Positions 55,095 through 64,000 of a DNA stretch of 64,000 nucleotides are shown in pieces; the stretch's first letter is position 1, and the number at the start of each line of letters is the position of its first letter. A program made the position numbers and the translations under genes. The notes beneath the pieces were generated by a model. The model had not been told where the DNA came from. It ran no database searches and saw only the letters and a list, made by a program, of their open reading frames with translations. The stretch lies in assembly GCA_036768485.1 (NCBI GenBank), contig JAVLUZ010000818.1:124001-188000 (forward strand). Direction: 5' to 3'. Origin of the DNA: Mermis nigrescens. Taxonomy: Eukaryota > Nematoda > Enoplea > Mermithida > Mermithidae.

Positions 55095-55212
55095 CAATTG
55101 CTGAGCGAGCAACTCTCGCGAGCACTTGCTAGGCGAGCAACTGCTGGGCGAGCAATTGCTGGGCGAGCAATTGCTGGCGAGCAATTGTTCTCGAGCAATT
55201 GCTGGCGAGTAA
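55095..55212. repeat. Minisatellite, GAGCAATTGCTGGGC units
   Basis: About eight units of 14-15 bp (gagcaattgctgggc, with variants). caattg makes each unit partly palindromic. Confidence 0.85.
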
Positions 55213-55580
55213 TTTTCCGGTAATCCAGAATAACATTACCTACCTGAGGTGAGACGGGTGACCTTGAATAAGGGGTGTGGTGACCCAATGCAGCTAAAAC
55301 TAAAATATCTTAGGAAAGAGCGCATCCGATCGAGTTTTCAATAATTTCGGGTAATGGAACGGATATGTACCAGCCACACGCGTATGGTACTCTATACTAT
55401 ATATGTCTCTAGGATGATTGACTCTGGATGGGGTGCTTCCTGAGAAGGAGGTGACGCGATGAATAGACTTAAAATCAAAATTTTCTATGAAACCAGAGTA
55501 TGTACCAATTGAGCTGAAATTCCGGATTTAGGACGAATATGTTCCAATTATGCGGTAGGTAGGTTCTCATATAGTGGAAA

Positions 55581-55830
55581 AATCCCTTTAAGCCGACCAG
55601 ATCTTTTATATTTTTTAGACTGGCATCACCACATCGCCGACTGTCCCACCTGGCCGACGAGACTCTAAGTTCTTATAACAGAAAGGCTATTACTAGTATA
55701 ATCCCCTTTGAGCCAGCCAGATTTTTGATATTTTTCTCGACTGACCATACCATGTCACCGACCGTCCCATCTGGCCGACTAGATTCAAATTTCTTTACCA
55801 GAAAATTCATGATAAGTAGGAATCCCTTAA
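55581..55830. repeat. 119-bp tandem duplication
   Basis: aatccctttaagcc starts a unit at 55581, the next begins at 55700 and a partial third at 55821. Shared words include cgtcccacctggccgac / cgtcccatctggccgac. The units are clearly diverged. Confidence 0.8.
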
Positions 55831-56024
55831 CATTTTTTTCAAACCAGGAGGCTCATGTTTTGCAAATTCTATGTACGCTGATCTCTTTTTTGAAAAATAC
55901 GTCGATGAAGATTTAAGTTTGAAAAATATGACGCTAACTTTTTTAATTTGAAAATGTACGTCGTTCTCCTATTGCTTAATGTTTTTAATCATTTGAACCT
56001 TGTGGCTTTCCGTACGTCCGATAT

Positions 56025-56435
56025 GATTCATGTTTATTTGCGCGAAATTTTTCTTCCTGCGACAAAATATTTGCTCTTGACGTTGAGTGGTAGACCGGCT
56101 TGAATTCATTAGACAATTTGTAAAAAGTAGCTTAGCCTCTTTTTTCATAAACATTATTTTAGTCGAGCAAACATGAGTGGGTCTACGAATTTTGTTATTC
56201 ACCCAAAACATTTTTGTGTTTGAATTGAAACAAACAAATTTTATTACAAAACGTCTCATTCCTTCTAGTAATTTTATTTCTCGTTGACGGCTAAAAATTT
56301 TCGTCATGGTCCTCTTGTGAGTTATTGTTCTTTAAATTCATACTTTGCCACATGTTGATGTCGATGGTAATTTAGCACCCGAAATTCGGGATATGATTTT
56401 GTCCTAAAACAATCTATTTTAGGCAATTTTCAGTT
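56025..56435. repeat. Dispersed 410-bp repeat, copy 1
   Basis: Matches 61905-62325 in the same orientation from atgtttatttgcgcgaaat to gatatgattttgtcctaaa. The + frames of both begin with related peptides (HVYLREIFLPATKY / NVYLHKISHSTIAI), so it may derive from a decayed coding sequence. Protein family not recognised. Confidence 0.65.
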
Positions 56436-57672
56436 GATACAAGAAAAATGTCAAAATGCTAAAATTTTGGAAGAGGGCGCATTCTACCAGATGTACATGG
56501 GTAGGTATGTAGGTACATAATTTATTGTATGCATTAAGTTCTTATGGCTGAATAAGAAGGTTTTGTTCCGCTTTAAACAATAAATTGCAATGTTCATTTG
56601 TATGCTCTAGTTTTAGAGTTCGAGTAATGCTATATTGAAATTCAGTGACTGCTCTCAAGATTGACTAATAGGGCGGCCTACCGTTTCTTCGACATTTTTC
56701 CCGAGGATAGCATAATCCAACCAAGGTTCAGTCCATTTAAAATTTTAGAATATCTATAAAACGCTTATCACACCACAATTTCTTTATTGCTATTGTTATT
56801 GTTATTATTTTTACTATTGCACAATACTTCGGAAATTCGTTGCACGCAAAAAAAGGGTAAAATTTTCTGGTATAAAAACGCAAAAGTCACAAAGAAATAG
56901 ATGAAACGAAACTTTTCTTCAAAACTGCTCTAGATTGAGCAAAAAGAGACAGTTTCGTACACCATTTTGGCGTTCAAACCAGCTCTTAAAACAATTCAGG
57001 CTCTAAAAAAGATCTATGGCCGACTTTTCAAAACAGCCTAGTCACACAGGGGTGACGCTTTCATTCTCGGGGTCCCAGAACTTTTATAGGTCAATAAATG
57101 CGATAGAATTGATTTTATGGGCAAAAACATCATTTATTGAAGTTTCTCATCAAGATCTATGAGTATCTATCTTTGGCATAAAAAATCAAATGAAAAACCA
57201 AAAGCATGATTTAAAAATTATTTCTGGGGGTCTTTTGGTTTCTGAAAGGTGAGTTCAGAGTGACCCTGACCCCCAGACTTTCCTTGCTTAGCATATATGC
57301 TTACAAATTAATATTATGTCGACATGAGAGAGATACCCGTACCTAGTACATATATTGATTAGTCAAGAGCAATGTTTTTTATTGAAGAGTTATTTTAATT
57401 TAAATTTCAGCAACGCTCAAAAGTAATCGAAGTTGAGGCTATTTTAAAATTCTAAAATTGCGCATTTAGCTTCATATCACATACATTAATATATATTTTT
57501 TCTTAAGATCGGTATTTGCTGTTTTCTTAGCCTGCATATGCTCAATGCCGAGGTGAGTTGCACTAAATGATACAGGTAGTTTTTGAACATATTAAAACTG
57601 ATTTGTATTGTTCGATGAATTAGCTATTTTCCTGTGAATATTTCAAATTATTGATCGTCATTTATTTTTCAG

Positions 57673-57707
57673 CAGCGCTAGACGAACAACACCGGTTACT
57701 TGCCCCG
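57673..57707 (+). CDS. Cys-rich protein, penultimate exon
   Basis: A 35-nt exon between acceptor tatttttcag and donor gtaatt. It reads SARRTTPVTCP and ends with one base that completes an Asp codon with the next exon, giving TCPDGSVPVQCF across the junction. A still smaller upstream exon may end just before the gtgagttgc donor near 57552, behind a strong polypyrimidine acceptor near 57530. Confidence 0.7.
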
Positions 57708-59122
57708 GTAATTAATTTTCGTAGACCTTATTCTATAGGTCATCTAATTGAATATGAAGTATGAAGCTAAAATTAAGGTTGTTGTAAGGAACACTCCGTG
57801 TTAAATATAATTAAGGGCACTTTGATTTTCAAAGACATCAAAAATTACTTCCATTAAGCATTAAATATCAGGAATATTTTTATTACCGCTTCCATAAAAA
57901 AGGCGAGGCATAAATGGATGAAGGTTGTTGTATCCATGTTTGTTGCACGGAATAGGAATTCTAGACTTACCAAAAAATTTTTCTAAAGTGTCCTTTTTCG
58001 GGCTCAAAAAACGACGGGTACACGTCAAAAACCGTTTGGGTATCCACCTAAGAATCGAAAGATGAAGAATTATCTCAAGAAAATAAGCCAAATGAAGGCA
58101 AACGTGATGAAAATTGGAAAATTCCTTTTAAATTGCTTTTAATTTAACCCAAAACTGTTTGATACCGTAGATTAAATGATATTTTAGCGCTTGAATACGT
58201 TTTTGAGGTCATTTTAACCCAAAAAAGCTGATCCCAGACCGGCTGACCCCGCAGATCGGCCATGCTATGCATCTATGAATGGTCTAGTGGACCCTCGAAA
58301 CGTGGCGGACTCAGCTTCCTTGAAAATCGATAGACCCCTTATAATGAAATTTTTAAGCTATTCTTGGCAATTTTGCTTTCATGAGATCTCCCAGAATTTG
58401 ATTCCTGCTCATCTATTGCGGCGGCTTTGCGAGAAAAGAAACTTCAAAAATTTTTGCAAAAGGCAGAACTAGTCCAAAAATTGATGAAAATCAATAGTTT
58501 TTCAGTAGTGCCTGCGAATGTTCACAAACTGCGGATTATCGTTGCTTTTATGCTGTTTTAGCGTTAGCTTCTGATGCCATTTTGGCTCAAAAAAGATCCT
58601 TGACTGACCCCGACTTACAACCCTCGAATTAGATGGTGAAAAGGGTAACAAACATTACGTGGTGTGTCCGTTAAAACGGATATTTTGATTTTCTTCAGTC
58701 GGGGAATTTCAGAAGAAAAGTAATGCGAAGGCAACACATTTTTGATCAGAGAACTTGTTGTTGGACTATATTATAACTTTTTAATGAATAATGTCGCATG
58801 CAAGGAAAATAAAGTCACTTCAAGTAAAAACAATAAAAAATGACCATTTCGGAGGTTTTATTTCTAAATCACGGACGACTCTACCGTGCGAAATTATATT
58901 ATTCTCATAGATTCTGGTTTACACATTTGTGTGAAATATTGTAATTTACTTTTTTTTGTATCGAGTTATAAACCCTAAAAGATTGTCCGTTTCAACGGAC
59001 GCCCAAAGTTCATGGAATTAATTATTTTTATTAATTTAACTTTATCATTAATCATTAATTATCAATCTCAATTATGTTAAAGACTTAAAATGAAAATTAA
59101 TAATGTTCTTTTTTTCGTTTAG
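57708..59122 (+). other. Last intron of the Cys-rich gene
   Basis: 1.4 kb. Contains an old G/C-run repeat fragment near 57940-58290 (gacggctgacccc-type words) and a MITE at 58664-59002. Confidence 0.65.
58664..59002. mobile_element. MITE with GTGTCCGTTNAAACGGA ends, 339 bp
   Basis: The left end gtgtccgttaaaacgga and right end tccgtttcaacggacgc are inverted repeats (15 of 17). Each terminus is itself nearly palindromic (tccgtt/aacgga). No coding frame. Superfamily unassigned. Confidence 0.65.
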
Positions 59123-59277
59123 ATGGGTCTGTACCGGTCCAGTGCTTTGTGAATCCATGTTCGGTAACAAAGTGCGAAAGGTACCCCGATGCAGACTGCG
59201 TTCCTAATTATTGCGGCGGATGCAATGCCGATTTTTACGTGCATAATAAAGTTGTGTACTGCACTGCAGATGACTAG
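59123..59277 (+). CDS. Cys-rich (probably secreted) protein, terminal exon
   Basis: The acceptor is tttttcgtttag at 59122. After two bases of a split codon it reads GSVPVQCFVNPCSVTKC, then ERYPDADCVPNYCGGC, NADFYVHNK and VVYCTADD, with TAG at 59275-59277. Eight cysteines with the spacing C-x4-C-x4-C-x7-C-x5-C-x2-C and a CVPNYCGGC centre form a compact extracellular-type domain that I recall at the C-termini of several invertebrate secreted proteins. I do not know its formal name. The single run of cysteines and the stop make this the protein's end. An AATAAA signal lies 94 bases downstream. The rest of the protein, including any signal peptide, is upstream and unidentified. Confidence 0.85.
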
Positions 59278-59370
59278 AATTTTTACGACACTTTCGACGC
59301 AATATGCCGTCAATCGCTTAAATGTCTATAAAGTGCATATCATTTCAGTTTCATTCGTAAAGAGTTTTGG

Positions 59371-59376
59371 AATAAA
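59371..59376 (+). promoter_or_regulatory. Polyadenylation signal AATAAA
   Basis: AATAAA, 94 bases after the TAG of the Cys-rich gene, at the expected distance for a short 3' UTR. Confidence 0.7.
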
Positions 59377-61904
59377 ACGAATTGACTTATAAACGTTAGG
59401 TACTCGGGTGGTAAAGCAAACAGCCTTAGGGTTCAATACCATCACACATATGCGTTAAGGGGTCTGTGGGGTCTGTGCCTCCTCTGAATTCGGCGGAACC
59501 CCAATCGATACACCCCCAGCATTAATTTTTCTGATGCTTTTTTAGGTAATTTCGCCCCATCGGACCCTCCAGAATTTGTTTGCTGCCCATGTATGAGCAC
59601 CAGCGTATGTAGACCCCAAGAATTGAAATATGGAAGATTTTCTCCAAAAAAAGGCAAAATGAAGGCGAAAATGGGTGAAAACTGAAAATGTCTTCGAAAG
59701 TACTCTATTTCGGCATTACACTAGATTTTGAGATCATTTTGGCCCCAAAAAGCTCAATTCCTGAGACCCATTCAAGACTGGCTGCCCTTCCCCTCCGAAT
59801 CGGACATGCTGTGCCCCTACATATAGCCGATACGCCTTTGAAGGCATTTGGATCTCATGTAGGATTACGCCAGCTTTGTTACTTAAAATTTACCTCTCTT
59901 GCACAGCAAAGTTGTATAGGATTAACCCTCCGTTTGTTACATGCAGCTTTACCTACATTTGCCTAGCAAATGTTGGGTACAAACAACCCAACATTGTTGA
60001 CAAAAGTTGGATGAACCCGACTGTCCTGCTCGATTAATTCAACAGAGTTAGAGCGCCGATTAACACCCAACTTTGTTAGTGTAACGACCTGAATTATGAC
60101 GCGTCCCGCTATCTACGTTAGCGATAAACGACGTATAACCTACCTTCGAGGCTTACCTAAGTTCTTACGCTACTCTCAGCGCTGGTCCGGTTGCTAGGGG
60201 CATAAAGCTCGACCCAACCGATTGACCCTCAAATCCTACGGCCTCGATCTCCTCAATCCAAATATTGCTGACCGATTTTCGTCGGAGGATCTCGGCAGCT
60301 ATAAGCTAGAACCTAACCCTGATTACTTACTTAACTCCGGGAAAGTGCTCGCAAGGGCAATTGACCTTTACCCAAAACCCCAGAAATTCTCAAGTTGATA
60401 ATTTTACTTTTTTCGAATCCAACGCTCACTTTCAGTAATGTTTTGGTTCCTAATAGTAGTAGCACTCTAGCCATTGATTTCAACAACAGCGAGCTCTATG
60501 CTGGACAGTTATCCTAAATAAAAATGAGATAATAATTTTTTATGGGTTTTGTGTTCGAAAATGAGTAAATGAATTTTCGAACGAAAAGGCAATACGAAAA
60601 ATTATTCACCTTTTCAAATAGGGCACTGAAATCGTCAGCCCAACCAGCGGTGTCGAGTTACCCGCGGTATATGTTACCTCTGAGTAACTATAACTACTTT
60701 AATAAACAAATAGACAGAAATACAGCTCTAGCGCAAATGAAATCCAGCATTATATACAGCGCGAGCGAGAATAACGACTAAAGACAGCAAATCGCCAAAA
60801 AGTCCAAAGTGAAGTCAAGAGTGAAGAAATTCAATAATACAAGAGTACATAATAGGACAATAAGGCGACAGTAAGTTTAGATACAAGAAAAACAAACATC
60901 AAATGAGATAACTTGTAGACAGAGTCATATGACACATGTTCTTTACATTGTTAGGACAAATATTGACTGACTGTTCTCACCGCATTCTTGACAAAAGACC
61001 AGTCAAGTCCTCCCATGTTTTTAAGATAAAAAATATGGGGAAAGGTACGAATCTGCAGGCATAACCCAAGCTAACTCATCCCACAGATGGGTGCTTGATT
61101 GGCTAAGGGGTTAATGCGTGCGAAGGGGGCTAATTATGAAAACGGCAAATTGAGTAGCTTGACGTTTCGGTAGCGCTAATTCAAAAGTTCGTGAATACTA
61201 TATCATTTCCGATACGATAAAAAGCGTTCAGAATGTAAACGATCGTAAATTAGGTCAATTCGACAAGTTTTTCATAGTGATGCCATCGTGCTATTTTTAG
61301 TTAGTGGCGTCACGAGGGAAATCAGCTTACTACAATTAAAGTATTTTTTGACAGTTTATATATAAAATTGTGTATATATAGATCCGGCCATGCGACTCAT
61401 AGTGGAGCGAAATTCGAAGCTTCAAAGTGAAAATTTGAATTTTTTAGTTTTTTTACAATTTTCGTTCGATCAGAAGTAATTCAAACATTGATTCGCTGCT
61501 CTGCGCTCAAATAAACTTGGCAATTACCTAATAAAATTTTTTATCAATAAATCTTTTGAAATTTACACGCTGAGTTCGAAGAGAATAAACCCTGCTTATG
61601 CACTTTTCAGATGCGATTTTTTTTGACAAATAAACAATAATATGATACTTCGCTTAGAAATTGTATATTTTTGATTAAAAAAACTAGCGCTGTATTTGCC
61701 TAATTTTAGAAATTTTAAAGTCGTCGAGCACAAGAAAAAGACGATAAAAATTATTCTAGGACGCAAATAGTTATAAACAAGACCTTGTTTGATAGAATTA
61801 TTTTTCAATAGATTTTGCATTATTAATTTATTACCTTTCTGAAATGTTTAGTGAGACTCAAAAATTTCGAACACACATTTTCCGTATTTTTACTGTCGGA
61901 TTTG

Positions 61905-62325
61905 ATTTGATTAATGTTTATTTGCATAAAATTTCTCATTCTACGATAGCTATAGTATTTGTTGGACGTCAAGTGCTAAACCAGCTGAAAGAAAAATTTT
62001 TAAAAAGTGCCTCTGCCTGTCTTTTTAATTTTTAAAAATTTGGCCAAGCCAATATGAATGGATCAAGTATTGCGCAACTTATCCAAAGCATTTTTTGTGC
62101 ATAGACTGAAGCGAACAAATTGTTGCAAAATCTCGATAGCAATTTATTTCTCATTAACTTGAACAGCAAAACTTCTCATTACAGATGACACTCATGCTTG
62201 AGTTTTGATTTTTTGAATTCATACTCTCTCGCATATGCTGATATGAACGGTTCCTTGTTGAGAGGACCCGAACTTTGGGAAATGATTTTGTCCTAAAACA
62301 ATGTATTTTTAGGCAATTTTGACAC
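61905..62325. repeat. Dispersed 410-bp repeat, copy 2
   Basis: Partner of 56025-56435, same strand, about 65-70 percent alike by eye. Both end in attttgtcctaaaacaat followed by ttttaggcaatttt. Confidence 0.65.
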
Positions 62326-63202
62326 ATCAACACTCACAAACATTTGTTAAAATAAGAAATTCTTACTTTAATAATCTAATGACACATAATATTCTGATTT
62401 ACACGCCCGCAGTGCTGACAACAAATGGGCGAAGGAGGAGATTTTAGACCTCTAAAAATCCGGCAGACCCCAAGAACGGTTAGACCCTAGATTGAATTTT
62501 TGGTATATTTTTGGGTTATGCCACTTTTGCACCATCCAGGCGCCCTTGAGTTTGGCTACTACTAGTGCAAGCTGCCGACCAGACATGAAAGTCGGGGGTC
62601 CGGAGATTCTGACTCCCTCTTATGAATCTGAGAGACCCCTTCAAAGTCGACACTCAATCAGAATCGAATTCTCAGTACTATTTTTGGCAGTTAGGCCGCA
62701 TCGAATCCCCAGAATTTTTCCTGCCCATGTATGTGCTGACCAAGCGCACTAATACTCCTTATGCTATATGACGATTTTCCGAAATAACTTGACTTATTTT
62801 ATCCTTGAGAGGATTGTCTATAATGCATTTTAATCACAATTTTTTATTCTGATTTTAGAGCTCGTTTACACTCAACGCTATTTCTTATATTTCGTAACGA
62901 TCGAGCATAGGAGCAGTGATACAATCTTACCCAGAACTGTCAAAAATGAAGAATAAATTAATTTAGAGCACAAAAACGGCGTTTTTCCGACATTCTCTCG
63001 ATGAGCGCAATTATTTATCGATTACATAAAAATTTGAAATTTCTGAAAATTCCCTTTTAAAAACTAATGTTCCTCACAATTTGCCTCGACCCTGCGCAAA
63101 TCATCGGAAGATCGTTTTTTTCTAGGTAGGTGGAAAAATTTGGAATTTGGCCGCTGCCCACGCATGTTTACGAACTATGTACATAAGACGTACAGGCATA
63201 GT

Positions 63203-63466
63203 TTTTACCACACCTGGGCGTGGGGGTAGTTTCCCAGAAATCCACCGAAACTCCCCCCCCCCAGAAATCAAAATACCCCCCCCAGAATTCAATTTTGGAA
63301 ATTTTTTTCGTTTTTTTTCGCAATTTGTTGATGCCAATGGATAGTGCTAGATGAGAAACGTCGAAAAATGGTGTTTTTATCGCCATACCACCATTTTTAA
63401 GGCCATTTTTCGACCTTCAAAAAATCTTGCACCCCCCCCCCCCAGAATTTTCTTGCTGCCCCGTAT
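63203..63466 (-). repeat. Repeat family C, inverted copy
   Basis: cacacctgggcgtgggggta at left and attttcttgctgccccgtat at right, with ggatagtgctagatgagaaa in the middle, as in the other copies. Confidence 0.7.
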
Positions 63467-64000
63467 AGTTTTTACGCTTTCAGCATTACTACCTGCACCG
63501 GAGATATCTCGGTTCAAAAAAGATCTCTGGATGACTTCTCCCAAAACAGACTGATCATATGCAGGCAACGCCTGCGAATTCTAGGATCCCAAAATTTTAT
63601 GGCCAAAAAATGCCGATAAATTGATTTTTTATGGACAAAAAAATTTTTTGACGTCACTCCTCAAGCTTTTGGGAACAGAAGATCACGAGAAAATGAAAAA
63701 AATATTTCAAAGTTTAATTTCTAGGGGCTTCTAGATTCTGACGAGTGGGTCCAGCGTTACCCTCATCCCCAGGCCGGTTTAGTCGATATAATAGCACACG
63801 TAGGCATGAGGGTGGGGTTCTGGAGTGACCTCCGTATAATCCAACAAACCCCTGAAATGATAGACTAGACTCCAGAAATGAGTTTTTGGTGCCATTTTTG
63901 GCGATTTCGCCTCATCGGAACCCCCGCAGAATGCAACTACTGCCCGTACTTGCATAAGAGTACCTGACGAACATTGCTTAGCTTTCAGCACAATTTTTTT

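Larger units (their letters stand above)
52791..57672. other. Interval between divergent TRAPPC11 and Cys-rich gene
   Basis: Should hold the TRAPPC11 promoter just right of 52790 and 5' exons of the Cys-rich gene. I can identify neither with confidence. No TATA or initiator element stands out beside 52790. It contains the foldback copy 2, two minisatellites, an N gap and a tandem repeat, listed separately. Confidence 0.5.
59400..64000. other. Right-hand intergenic interval, repeats only
   Basis: No exon I can support. Contains fragments of a family with gctgcccatgtatg ends (near 59590, 62710, 63470 and 63940), the second copy of the 410-bp repeat (61905-62325), and a family C copy (63203-63466). 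A stretch from about 60078 (tgtaacgacctgaattatg) looks compositionally unlike its surroundings and could be an LTR remnant. Confidence 0.5.

Noticed and set aside
54699..55288. Long Ala/Pro-rich open frames across the minisatellite and N gap
   Set aside because: They arise from the tandem repeat in several frames at once, and the N gap breaks them.
1..64000. tRNA, rRNA, CRISPR arrays and bacterial-type operons
   Set aside because: None seen. Spliced genes and eukaryotic transposons make prokaryotic features implausible. The short periodic repeats are mini- or microsatellites without spacer structure.

Overview
The window is animal nuclear DNA. It is AT-rich, has genes on both strands with introns from about 58 bp to more than 8 kb, canonical GT-AG splice sites, and a very high load of small DNA transposons. 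A ciliary gene (IFT88) indicates an animal with cilia. The divergent TRAPPC11 and the Cys-rich secreted-type protein suggest an invertebrate. The sequence does not let me name the phylum.

Genes, left to right. (1) The 3' part of IFT88 lies on the + strand (four exons, 454-4598). (2) A TRAPPC11 (foie gras/gryzun) gene fills most of the window on the - strand. Its start codon is at 52790 and its last recognised exon is at 7690. I placed 16 exons by matching translated reading frames to the remembered TRAPPC11 family pattern and by requiring compatible splice phases. At least one exon between 48661 and 45175 and several between 11057 and 8210 were not found. One exon (29557-29799) carries a single-base frameshift. 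(3) The 3' end of a Cys-rich, probably secreted, protein gene lies on the + strand (57673-59277), with an AATAAA signal at 59371. IFT88 and TRAPPC11 converge tail to tail. TRAPPC11 and the Cys-rich gene diverge from a minisatellite-containing interval (52.8-57.5 kb) that includes a 17-base N gap.

Repeats occupy most of the introns. Several are dispersed families of 180-450 bp, called here A, B, C and R. hAT-type elements are prominent: five insertions have exact 8-bp target-site duplications and a sixth matches at 7 of 8 bases. A second group of foldback elements shares CAGTGCTCGCCA-like ends, with TA target sites in three of four copies. A foldback element with GGGCCCGGTTTCACCA ends sits inside one hAT element. 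Insertions are nested up to three deep, and relatives elsewhere in the window approximate the empty sites, so relative ages can be read. A 13-bp motif, GGCGCGAAGCGCC, recurs in otherwise different families. It contains GCGAAGC, the core of an unusually stable DNA mini-hairpin, and is the oddest dispersed signal here.

Most long open frames in the window are repeat-derived or random and are not annotated. Exon calls come from reading by eye, with no alignment software or transcript data.
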